In this document: positions 10,791-22,474 of the stretch, one piece after another
How positions within the stretch are numbered: the stretch's first letter is position 1
How the letters are laid out: each line of letters opens with the position of its first letter
Assembly: GCF_963576545.1 (NCBI RefSeq)
Contig: NC_083651.1
Span: 13,375,886 to 13,439,885 of the forward strand
Reading direction: 5' to 3'
Source: Limanda limanda
Lineage: Eukaryota > Chordata > Actinopteri > Pleuronectiformes > Pleuronectidae
Length of the DNA stretch: 64,000 nucleotides
Notes under the pieces: model-generated
Told to the model about the DNA's origin: nothing
Seen by the model: the letters and a program-made list of their open reading frames with translations, nothing else
The model's database searches: none
Made by a program: the position numbers and the translations under genes

Positions 10791-13700
10791 CAGAGTACCT
10801 GGCGTCCATTTTTGGGACAGAGAAAGATAAGTAAGTGATTAACGCTGATTTTAATTGATTCCTTCACATATTTATGTGTTTCTCTTATTAAGGCTACTGT
10901 GACTTTCATTAATTTGTGTCTGGTGTTTCGTTTCGATTGCTGGAAGCGACACGCTGGCTATAGCTAACAGTGCTAGCATGCTAACCCCAGGAAAATACCG
11001 CGCCGCCGTCGTTAGCTCCGGTAACATCTGGGGGGCTGTTAGCGACGAGTTAGCTTTTTTTGAATGAATAGTCTCACGTACTCAGTTAACTTCAATTAAA
11101 TGCGACCCAGTGACTTCTATCGACCTTTGAGTCCGGCTAAGCTAAAGCTAGGTACTTTTTGAACCCTATCCCCGTCTTTGTTCCACTGGGAAACACACGG
11201 ACCAGGCGACTTCGTCACGTTATTCAGATTAAACTAGTTCCTGATCACAACTGCTGCATTAAGTTTACTAAACCTAAAGTAACAAGTGAGACCAGGTGTT
11301 AATCCAATGCTTGGAATTTCCTGCAACGCCGTAGTACTACTACTAAACTTATAGTATTTCAGTGTCTCCTCCTCCCAACATGTCTTCCCCATATATTCAT
11401 TCATCCATTCAGTGTAATTCAAAATGTTTGAAGGCTAAATAAGATAAAATTCGGAGCAATAACTACTTATTCATGCAGTTTTCATTTTTATTCATTGTTA
11501 GTTGATCACAGAAAACAATTGATTTGAAAATTATGGCTGATTTTAATCATTCCTTGAGGATTATTGACACAGGCTGGTTTTCACAAATAAAACTCAAATA
11601 TTATCGTTGTACTGTTGGATTAATGAAGGTTTTTGTTTACACATTATATTCCATGAGCGTTTCATTAAATACACTTGTTTTCATGTACACAGTGGAAACA
11701 GTATGAATGAGACTAGGTGAATGCTAATCTGATGGGATGAACCTCACGGGTTGTACCATTAAATAAATCAGTTTTAATGTAAAGCAAAGAGTGGAAATTA
11801 ACCAGGTTACATTAGAATGTATTTTAATTTGACTAAAATTTGACTGCATACACACTGCATTCCAGGAAAGTGTACAGCTTGATAATAAGGAAAATATAGT
11901 TTGCTCATATACATGGGTGTTTATAATATAGAACAATGTCTGTTAACCTGCCAGAGTTTGGAGGAGGACCAAGGATTCAAGTTCCCAAAACTCATTGCAG
12001 TTGAGACCATAGTGTAAAGTTAACTTTCCACAGTTTGTTTCACTTGTAGGTTTAGTCGGGGGGAAATTGAAGTTGCATGTAAACACTGGCATAAGATGTA
12101 GATTTAAGTCCCATGAAAACAGTTTTGTTTACCTTCTTGTTGTCATCATATTTTCTCTTTCCCCAGGGTCAACTGCTCTTTTTATTTTAAAATTGGTGCC
12201 TGTCGACATGGAGACCGCTGCTCCAGATTGCACAATAAGCCAACTTTCAGCCAGGTAACATTGTCCTTCTGTCTTTAACCCTACGTTTTCATTGCTATAT
12301 AATAGTAACAACTTGGTATCAATTAAGCTTTATTTTTCTACTATCTAATTGAACTTATGGCTTAATTTAGGGCTGACAGTGTATCTACCACTTAGTTTTT
12401 AGTGCAAGGGTTTTTAAAAACACTCAGTTAATTTGAATCCTTTCTTTCTATGTTTACAGAAATAATCACTGTGACTTTGTTTTTTACTATTATCAGTTAC
12501 TGTTTGCAAAACAATATTCATAATAATAATTGTAAACAACGTTAATGTACATACAAGGAAAAAACTGTAAAATTCCGACCAAGTGTTCAGTAACTGGTGA
12601 TTTCCCTCTAAAACCCTTATTCCTTGGGGGATGTTTGCTCCGTTTACAAACACAGAGGGTTTGGTTACCAAGCTGTACACTGAATGATGATACATTGATT
12701 CTGTAGCCGTAAGCCTTTTGAACAAGAAGTATGGAAATGGACAAGTAATATCAGTGGTGATGTAATTTAGATTGCTTTGTCTTTATACATTAATAAACAC
12801 AGTTGGCTATGATGATGCTCCTGGACATAAATTCATCGATCATGTCTTGTTCCGTGCTTGCATTTACGCTTACAACTAAATTCTTTACTAAGTCTCATTT
12901 AAATATTGTATTTTGACAGTTTCCTATGTCCGAGGCATCTAAGTCTAAAAAATGTGTATTTTTGTGTTACAGACAATTGCCCTCCTGAACATTTACCGGA
13001 ACCCCCAAAACAGTGCCCAGTCTGCAGATGGACTCACCTGTAAGTGCTTCAACCCATGACGGAGCTTTGTGACAGAAATATAATTTTCTCTAATCATAAA
13101 CCTATGTTTTCTCACTCAAAACCGCTACCTTAACTTCTAGCCTTCGTTGGAATTTAATATGTTGCAGAAATATAAATGATGTCTGTTTATTTATTTTTCT
13201 CTCCTGTAACCACCAGGTGCCATCAGTGACATGGAGATGCAGGAGCACTATGACGAGTTTTTTGAGGTAATTCACATCATTCTGGAGGTTTTCATGTAGT
13301 GTCGCTCTTTCTCAAACCATAAACACATCACTTTAAACGTTTTTACGAAAAAATCATAGATATAAGGACAATAGTGCCATTTTGCAAATGTGAACATGTG
13401 TATTTTTGTTTTAACTGAGTCCTAAAAAGATTTAGAGAAGCAGAATCTTTCAGCAATATAAACAAAATTAGAGTTGTGAATTATTTCCTAAAATTTCAAA
13501 CCGGTCCTTTTATGGACCAACTCTTCATTGCAGTGAAACACATAACATTTTATTTAATTTCTCTCTTCCACCTTTTCAGGAGGTCTTCGCAGAGATGGAA
13601 GAAAAATATGGAGAAGTGGAGGAGATGAACGTATGTGACAACCTCGGGGACCACCTAGTCGGAAATGTGTACGTAAAGGTGAGTATCGGGCCTAAAAGCA

Positions 13701-14968
13701 AATGAAGTCACCATTACTGTATTTATCTTGTATGCAGAGACTGATGTGTCTTACTGGTATATTTATATTTCTAGTTCCGTTATGAGGAGGACGCGGAGAA
13801 GGCCGTGATTGACCTGAATAACCGGTGGTTTAACGGTCAGCCCATCCATGCTGAGCTCTCTCCTGTCACAGACTTCAGAGAAGCTTGCTGTCGCCAGTAT
13901 GAAATGGGGTGAGTGCTCCGAGCTGAGGGCGAGGTCATTGACTGTTTTAGAAGTTTGTTTAACAAGGAACCGTTTAGCCTACAGTGCTACATCCAAAGAG
14001 AAGTCTGAGCATTTTTTATTTAAAGATGGGATAACTTTCACATACATTTTTGTTGCCAGTAGTGACTTAATAACAGTTTGTAGTTATTACCATGAGTGGG
14101 AAACTAGTTAAGAGAAAATATGATACTCTTACACAATGATTAGATTCTGTTCATTTTGGGTATCTCAGTAATGAAACTACAATCACTACATGGGAACTGC
14201 AGTAGATCTCTCGGGTTTGCTATTAAGCGAACGCAGTTGAAGTAAACTTCAACTGCTCCCACCCTGTTTCCTTTTGTGTGATTGAAATGGGACTAATATT
14301 AGGTCTTGTAATTGTGTAATATTGTTTAATAGCTTGTACAGTATTGTTTAATTTGTCCTGCTCAAGGGAGCAGTGACTGTAGAAAAGCCCCCATAGTCAT
14401 GTTTAATCTTTCGCCAATAAGCTATTGTTGATTACTTTTTAATTTCTCTATGTCAGGATATACAAGCTTGTTTTCTCTTGGAGCTGCTGTATATAACTTG
14501 GTTGCTGTTGACGTTATTATACCTAAAACGTGAATCTTATGTCATGTCGTCCTTTTTGAATTTTTCCTCTCTCCAGGGAATGTACTCGTGGTGGCTTCTG
14601 TAACTTCATGCACCTGAAGCCCATCTCACGTGAACTGAGGCGAGAGCTCTACGGACGCCGGAGGAAGGGGTAGAAACTTACTCACTACCTTTACACCGAG
14701 ACACTGAGGAAACTCTGTTCAACTAATGTCATTGTATTTATAATCTACACTTCTGCTCTTCTACAGCCGTCATCGGTCTCGTTCCCGATCAAGAGAGAGA
14801 CGATCTCGCTCGAGAGACAGAGGTCGGGGAGGTGGAGCAGAAAGTGGTGGTCGTGGAGGAGGAGGAGGAGGAGGAGGTGGTGGTGGAGGTGGTGGAGGAG
14901 GAGGAGGAGGTGGCCGTGACCACGATAGGCGCCGCTCCAGAGACAGAGAGCGTTCAGGGCGATTCTGA
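10787..14968 (+). CDS. u2af1: U2AF 35 kDa subunit (splicing factor U2AF1), complete, 8 coding exons
   Basis: Small subunit of the nuclear U2 auxiliary factor. It recognises the AG of 3' splice sites, with U2AF2 bound to the pyrimidine tract. Coding exons: 10787-10830, 12167-12254, 12973-13039, 13217-13266, 13580-13678, 13775-13908, 14577-14669, 14767-14968. All introns are GT-AG, phases agree, and the product is 258 aa (human 240). Zinc finger 1 has Cys18, Cys27, Cys33 and His37. A UHM/RRM domain lies at about 65-147 ([14 protein letters not shown]). Zinc finger 2 starts near 149 ([20 protein letters not shown]). The C terminus is an RS domain interrupted by a long glycine run, ending RDRERSGRF. 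Ser34 and Gln157, the human leukaemia hotspot residues, are both present. The 67-nt third exon encodes [12 protein letters not shown], as in the U2AF35a form. The length excess over human lies mainly in the Gly tract. Confidence 0.98.
14849..14933 (+). repeat. GGA/GGT triplet tract coding the U2AF1 glycine run
   Basis: In-frame GGA and GGT codons in the last u2af1 exon make a long polyglycine stretch between the RS repeats, broken by few other residues. Purine-rich triplet tracts of this type vary in length by slippage, which could explain the extra residues compared with human U2AF1. Confidence 0.8.
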
Positions 14969-15121
14969 ACCTCCGGCCGTGACTACTTGTCCTTCCCTCT
15001 CCGTATCAGTCTTTTTTTTAAGTTTGTACCCTCCAAGGTGTATTCTAGGACTAACAGACAGGTACCCGCTCATGAAGCTGTGACAGCATTGACACCCTTG
15101 TTTTTTTCTTGATTTCACCTG

Positions 15122-15127
15122 AATAAA
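15122..15127 (+). terminator. Poly(A) signal of u2af1
   Basis: AATAAA about 155 nt after the u2af1 stop codon, followed by a T-rich stretch. The implied 3' UTR is short (14969 to about 15145). Confidence 0.75.
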
Positions 15128-15960
15128 TTGAACATTTTTACTTATTATGGCTCGTATGATTATTTCTTGTTATCACATCACTTTACTCTCAGAAGCATGT
15201 CGTTGCTTTTCTCATGCATGAGCTTTATTGAAATGCAATAAGAACTGAATTATCAAAAAATATTTTAAACCTAATTCGCTGTTTATTAACTAATATCACG
15301 GCTCAGAGCTCACTGTTCAAAACAAATGATCAGATAGCTATCTCCTTTTCCTGGACTTAAACTCTAAAGTGTAATTTACTCATTACTCAGAAATTCATTT
15401 TCTGAAGAAGAACCTCATCAAATGTTCTTTCTCCAATGTCCTCTGGTTTTTTTTTTTATATCTCAGTTGACCACAGGGAGGCAGAGGTGACACACACATA
15501 CTGAAACGCAGTTTTATATTCAGTTGGTCACAGGATGTTATCCCACGCTGCCCTCAGTCACTTAGTACATTTATTATACATTCACTTACTTTAATACTAT
15601 ACATCTTAGCATATACTAATATTTATACAGAACCTTTTAGTATATAATTATGAAGATTGTAATGTGAAAACTGATTAAAGGGGCAAAAACAATTAAGTCT
15701 ACATTTCCAAATGTTTGTTCCCTAAATGTAAAATATGTCACTTTAATTATTTCTTTTTATGGAAAATCATTTTACGTTAGTGTAAGAGTGCAAATACGTG
15801 ATGGAAAAACGGCATAAGGCTGCACTGTCACAATACAGCATAAACATGTATCATCTAAGACAAGTCAGATGCAGGGGGCTTGTTTGTGAGCCCCACTGCC
15901 ATGGGGAAAAAAAACTGATATAAATATAAAATATATGATACTGATATAAAGTGATATTTA

Positions 15961-15995
15961 AATTGTGAAAGTGAAACACATTTCACTTCACAATT
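15961..15995. repeat. Short inverted repeat (hairpin)
   Basis: The left arm AATTGTGAAAGTGAAA and the right arm TTTCACTTCACAATT are reverse complements apart from one bulged A, separated by about 4 nt. Confidence 0.7.
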
Positions 15996-16449
15996 TAATT
16001 AATTGAAGCCTTCCATCCAATAGGTTCACTAATGGGCCGAAGCTTCATTTGCTCCACTGCGCCATCAAGTGGACAAATGGCAGGCAGAGCTCTATATGTA
16101 CCGTCAATGAGGCAGAGTGATAATTACACCATGGCTTTGGTGTGTGACGCTTTGAATTGAATTAAAAAATTGATGTTTGTGACGCCAATACATAAATTGT
16201 GAATTTATCAATATGGTGTCTGTCTGTATGATACAATGGCGGAGTCAAAGGGAAAGTGGAAACAAATTGGGCAGAGGGTTGTGATGTGAATGTGCTTGTG
16301 AGTAGGGACAACATGTAACACTAACACGTAAAATGGGGACAACATTTTATTCAATTTAAAATTTTTTTAGAAAAATAGCTTTTACTGCTGGGTTTCAGGC
16401 AGTTTCTTTTTTTTGCAACGCGCAATAAAGTTCCCAGTCCACAAAATGT

Positions 16450-16475
16450 GAGGGGGGAGGGAGGGGGGGGGGGGT
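16450..16475. repeat. G-rich run
   Basis: Almost pure G with few interruptions (several runs of 4 or more G), followed by a CpG-containing patch. It could form a G-quadruplex. Confidence 0.75.
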
Positions 16476-17455
16476 CCATTGCGGCCGGCTCGCGAGACTT
16501 TGATCGTCACCACATACGTCATCAACACAAGTCTCGACACACGCATCGAAGCCTCGACACGAAAGGACACGTCACCAATTTCATCTAATTCGTCTGAAAA
16601 GGCTGAAAAGACTGAAAACGGAGTTTTCATGAACATCAGCTCCTTAGTCTCCTTTACTCCACAGACGTCTCTACCTATTCGATTTTAATGAATTACTTCT
16701 ACATTGAGCTGTTTACATCTTTCAGAATTTTTGTGGATTGGCATGACACTGAGAAATCAGGCATGTCTGAGATTTTAAAGTGAGATTTTATGAAAAAGAA
16801 AAGAATAACCTGATCTTTATACAAATTTAAATGCATAACTTACTAAATGGACACTTCACTAAGTCTCTGCTTCAGCCGCTGACCTAACCAGCTGCTTACA
16901 TAAACCAGTAACCAGCTTAAGTTGGAGAATTTAAGACCTTTCCGCTGTGAAACTAACAAATCAGAATGATATTTAATGTGTACGAAATACCTGAAATAAT
17001 ATTGTCATTGATTGTTATTATCGCTTCCATCTGGTCCATTTATTTGGACTGTTCCATAGTCTCCTAATTCATTAAAACATGCAACAAGCCACATTGAAAG
17101 TGAAGAAGCGAGATTCTCCATCAGTTCAGTTTGATGTCGTCATCCTCGTCTGTTTCAGCCAATCAGAAACGCCCTGTGGCTCTTCTGTGAAAGAATGTGT
17201 TTCTCACTGCTCCGTCATTCCTGACAAGGGGAGGGGCGGAGGGAAAACGTTTCAAATGACCTGTCAGCTCCGATGTCACTGAATATTGACTTCGCATGGA
17301 AGTGACACTCACTGCTCAACTGGAAACTGTAACCATCAACTCCATTATTAAACAGGCCCACTGTGAGGGGGGGCAAACCAGTCATAGCTCAACAAATATA
17401 ACAGCAGATGGAAAACCACAGACAATCACTGTGTCCTTGACTGAAGGACGTTCTG

Positions 17456-17456
<1 letters not shown>

Positions 17457-17523
<67 letters not shown>

Positions 17524-17535
17524 TGTGTGTGTGTG
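17457..17535. repeat. (GT)n microsatellite
   Basis: About 79 bp of alternating GT with one TA interruption. Confidence 0.97.
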
Positions 17536-20500
17536 AGGTCATCTGATCTATCGCCAACGGCCAGAAGAAACGCTGACACCAATATTCTGATATTAACCTG
17601 GATTAAGACAATAGTATGAATTGAAAGAATGAGTTATTTGTCAGGATATGAGAAGGAAACAGTTGAGGCATTTAAAAAAAGCTAAACTACAGAAATTGTC
17701 TAATTGATGACCAGAAAATCAGTTGCAGGTTGATGCAAGGGAGATTAAAACGATCTCCAGGTTGAATGGCGGTTTGTCTCCATGTGTTGGCCCCTCCGAT
17801 ACGCTGCCGACCTTTCAAGGGTGAACCCCCCACCCCCCCAGTATATATAATCAGTATATATGGATGGATGGAGGTGAACATTCAAGGTTAGACTTCATGA
17901 CGTCATAGCCTCAGAGGCGTCAACCCGAGATGCAAACCCCTGGTAAACCTGAAATACACAAAGGGTTTCAGTTCATAAAAACAGAAAGAGAACCTGCAGA
18001 GACCTGGCACCAGGTCCTATAGTCTGATGACACAAAAATCAGTCTCTGTCAAAACAATGGAAAGAGGAAAGTGTGGCGAGGAGAAGAAGGAACGTGACCC
18101 AGTGATGACGACAAACTGCTGCGATGTGTGGGCGGGGGGGTGTTCTGGCTTCATTGTCCCGCTGCACGATGAAGTTCCTCCTGAGCAGTTGGGAAACATG
18201 TGACTGTAAATTGGCTGTGAAAGTGTTTCTGAGTGAATCCGGCTGCTGCCCTCATGAGTAAAGCTGTCTGAGCTTGTTCCAGCAGCAGCCTTGACACCAC
18301 CTCCACCCTGCTTCACAGAACTCCTATGCTCAGCAGACCATTTGTTTCTACACGCTTTCTGCTAATTTCTCTACTTTTTACTTCTAAATTCCTCTCTGGC
18401 CTGATATCTCTTCCTGCTGACGAGTGTTCTGCGTCCTGTGGTGAAGCCTCCACGTGATGTTTTCTGCTACATGTCACTGTCTGCTGTGTTTGGCCCTCTC
18501 TTCACAACACGTCTGTTACCAACTGCTGTTGACCTGTTTCCGCTCTGACCTGGGGCTCAGTGCAACTGTAGTTTCCTTCTTTTTCAATACAATCACAATT
18601 GTTCATTTCCAATCATGGCTGTTGAGCAATTCCTCTGTAAAATCTTCCCTCTATTCTCATCTTTAAGATTACTCGCTTTTCTCTAATAGGCACCACCCTG
18701 GGTTTCATGTTGGTTTATTTATTTTGAACAACAAACACAGTCTGCAGGGTTGAATCCTGAGGCTAAGAACCAGAGCAAATATTCAAAACAATTCATCTTA
18801 AAAACAACATGAAAAACCAGTCTTGTAAAAAGGTGGCTTCAGACTCAACAGTCTATGTCCAAAATCTTTAGTATTTTTTGAGAATCCCTTTTTTTTAGCC
18901 TAAAATTCCAACATTTTTCTTGTAATATTACGTATATTCTCAAAATCTGAGAATGTTTCCCCCCCTTTATGTTGCCTTAACACTTTATCATAATTTTGTG
19001 TGGTAAAAATAAAAAAAAATAAAAAAAATAAAATTAATATGAATCAGATATTCAGACGTACAGATCCCAAGAGATAAATCTGCAGAGTGATAATCTGTGA
19101 ATTGGATTATCACATCTTCAGGTTTTAAACTGATTAGTTTGACCTCACCGGGGATTAGACCTCTCTTGTTCTGCCTTCATGATATTAAACAGCTCACAGT
19201 GTCTGAACGTCTCTGCTGTAAATGAATGTGCTGTTTTCCTTCTATCCTTCTAATCTGCAAAGTCCCAGTGAGTTTCTGCTCCTTGTAAATACGTTAATGT
19301 GTCTTTTCCTGAGGGAGTGAATGTGGCCTGTGATCGGGTCAGTTTAGTTTGGAAGGAGAGCTGCTCAGCTTCGGCTGCTTCATGACGTAATTAGAAAGTT
19401 AGACTGTTTTCACAATCAACAGGTCACTTGAGATCCCCACAAACAGCGGGTGTGTTTCGACATGATGCGATGACACAGGTGCGGTTCAGCCTCTCAAAGC
19501 TTCCTTTTGCCTGATGAGAGTAATTACAAAATTAGAGTTTAATTATTTGCCTCTCTGGGGCTTCAGGAAGGGGGAGCCGTGAGTTTCTAAATCATCCAGT
19601 GTTTAATTTCACATTGCAGACAGAGAGACCCTCAAATGACCTTGTAGGCTGAACCTGAGTTAATATGATGATCAGACACTTTATTTTTGTGGGATCCACC
19701 CTCTACAGAAAAGCTGTCCCCCAGGTGAAATGTTTCCAACAAGCAATGGGCAGAAGAAAAATAGAATATAAATGTCTCGGGATGAAAAAGAGGAGAAATA
19801 CACATAGAGGGCGCCGACCAAAATGTTCAGCTTAGAAAGACAATGAGAACTGAGTGTTTTGGGTCACATGGGCCGACGCTGACGTCAGTGTCATCTACAC
19901 ATCGTGTCCTGATTCTTGCTGCTCTCGCCACCACTCATCACTTGAATTCTGCACCAATGTTCCTGTTGTTTTGACCCCAACCATCTCCTGCTGTGAAAAC
20001 CAAAGTGCGGAGACTGTGCAGACCCAGTTTTCTGGACATTTAATCAGAGCCCAGGTCTGAACACGGCTCCAAGTTTGTGATGAAGAAATGTTTTTTTTTA
20101 TTACAGTGGGTGTCAATCTGAGATTCTCTGAAGGGGTCAGGCAACTCAATGATTCTGTTCATCAGGAAATACAGAGCAGCTGTACTTCAAATAAAACAAT
20201 TTCAGAAGGGGCTATTGATCGGTATTAATGTGGTAAATCGTTAAGTTAAAAAAAAAAAAGAGTGATTTGATTCTTTATTTTTTAACGATCTATGAATGAT
20301 TAGTCAGAGTGTCAAAACAAAACAGGCATGGACATGGATACACAGAACCAAGCGTGCATCAGCTCCTGTGGGTTCTTAGCTATGCAATCATGTGTTGCCA
20401 CTCTGTGCAGATAAAGTGGGTATTCTCTGAGGAACAAAATAACACAATCTTGTCTTTTTTAAATGTCAGAACCAGACCTTTACACGAGCTCCAACATATC

Positions 20501-21569
20501 TTAGGAAACATCCCAACAGCTTTCACAGCACAGCAGCATCTTGAGCTCTCTATATTCCATCACAGTTCTTTTTCCGCTTTTCTCCTTTTTCTACCTTTTC
20601 TCTTCAACCCTCAGTTCAGGCCAGCCACTTCACAAGCACACGTGGCCACTGCTCAAACAGACTGCACGCGGGTTTGACACACGTTTTGGAACGAGGTGTA
20701 TACCACAGAATGTAAACACGCATGTTCTGGGATAGTTTCTGAAAAGAAAAGAGAAAAAATAAGTCCCTTTTTCTAGACAGCACAAAAACTTATATTAGGA
20801 CAAATGAAACATGTAAGTAATGTAAGTTGGTGCAATTGCTAGAAAACAGTTAGTGTCCTTGGTACGCACTTGGTGCCTGTCGACATGCACCCGAGGCACG
20901 CGGCTCACAGCGAGGTGGGAATGACATGTCCCTCTCCGAGTGGCACAAATGGAAGGCCGTCAGATTCTGAGTCGATGACGGAGGACGCTTGTCACTGGGC
21001 TGCTGCCTGCGGTTGTGTCACCCAGTCAGACTCCAGTGTCAGTAACAGCCCTGCTGGCGCGGCCCAGCATCGCGCCCCCTAGGCCTCACTTATCTAACCA
21101 GCCGGAGTGAAGTCACTGGGTCAAGGCAGCCGCAGTCAGTCACGACCCCTCGCCTAGAAAAGTCCCACTTGCGTCAGTGCTCCAAATGGTTGGGCGTCGA
21201 TCCATTAGCGTTCGCCTGTTGGAAATCAATAGGGATGAGAATAGCTTGGTTCAGTGTTTAACGATGAGGAATGCTCCCTCCACAGCGGCTGTGGCCCCTG
21301 CATGCTAAACCAGAAACGTCTGTGCTGAGATCCCCTCCGGTTTGTTTGTGCTCCATTACACATAAACAACCTCAACAAGAACTCAACTGTGTAAACAAAT
21401 TGTGTGAAATGACAATCTTAAAGAAAAGAAGACATGGGCCTCCCGTGCTGGTTACCGGCTCTTCTAAAAGCAGCTCTGGTTGTGAGTTGCACCCTGTGGA
21501 CATGTAGATGTAATGATAAGTGTTTGAATAGAATCCTTTAATTGTGTTTTATGAAAGACTTCTGGGAAA

Positions 21570-21570
<1 letters not shown>
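17536..21570. other. Intergenic DNA with a possible regulatory element, no gene seen
   Basis: No exon was recognised. At 19300-19650 the DNA is less AT-rich and has several homeodomain-type cores (GTAATTAG, AGTAATTAC, TTAATTATT) and CRE-like TGACGTAA, as often seen in conserved enhancers. At 20870-21200 there is a CpG-containing block of unknown meaning. This is inference from composition only. Confidence 0.35.

Positions 21571-21573
<3 letters not shown>

Positions 21574-21623
<50 letters not shown>
21574..21623. repeat. (TA)n microsatellite
   Basis: About 50 bp of uninterrupted alternating AT. Confidence 0.97.
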
Positions 21624-21625
<2 letters not shown>

Positions 21626-22474
21626 CACCTTTCATTCTGAAGAATGGTCTGATTCAAAAACCATAACCATAAATACTCTCCGCTTTAAGCAGCTGCCATG
21701 AGGCATCGTAAAGTACAAAAATGATGTGGCCGAACCCACACAGAGGTTTACAAGAGGCTGCATTTATTGAACTCAATGACACACCAATGAATTCATATCA
21801 TGTTAATCATGGTAACCACAAAAGTCGTGGTTAAAAGATCTTTAACTAAGTGATTATTCTAACAACCTCGCCGAACCGTGACCAACTTGTAACCTTAACC
21901 GCATGTTTGTTATTACAGGGAACACTGCCGTTGCCCCCCCACACACCAACATGACTGTCTGGTTCATATTGTAGAAATATAAGAGTGGTCTTAAATCATT
22001 TATTTGTCTTGAACATGGTTAAGGAAAAGGAAAGCTGTTTTCTGACATGACCATCGGGGGAACTCCTGCTCAGCTGACAACAACAAAACCAACTGGAGAG
22101 ATTTGTTTTCATTTTTTTCGTCTTTTCATTTTTGCGTCTGTCGTGTTTTAGAAATGTCATCAACCCCCCACTTACTCGCAGTGAATTCAGCAGAGGATCT
22201 CCTGCTGTGTTCTCACTCTCTACGACCTTCTTCTTACTAGGGGGGAGCCAGATGGAGAAAGGCCTGGAGGATCTTACATTTGCCTTTACACATACATGTC
22301 CTTTAGAGAAACTCTGGAGAAACTCTCTAGAGTTTGTTGCATGTCTGAAAGCTGCTAGAGACATAATAAGATATCTGTAAACTCTGAGTCCTGTTTTAAC
22401 ATTCCTCATTCAGCTTTATGAACTTGCTGAAATTCCCTCTTATTCAGAATTTACACATTTTCAGTCTTGATTAC

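Larger units (their letters stand above)
15150..17450. other. Intergenic DNA, no gene seen
   Basis: AT-rich non-coding DNA. Notable items are a 15-bp hairpin at 15961-15995 and a G-run at 16450-16475. No exon pattern or recognisable protein was found. Confidence 0.5.
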
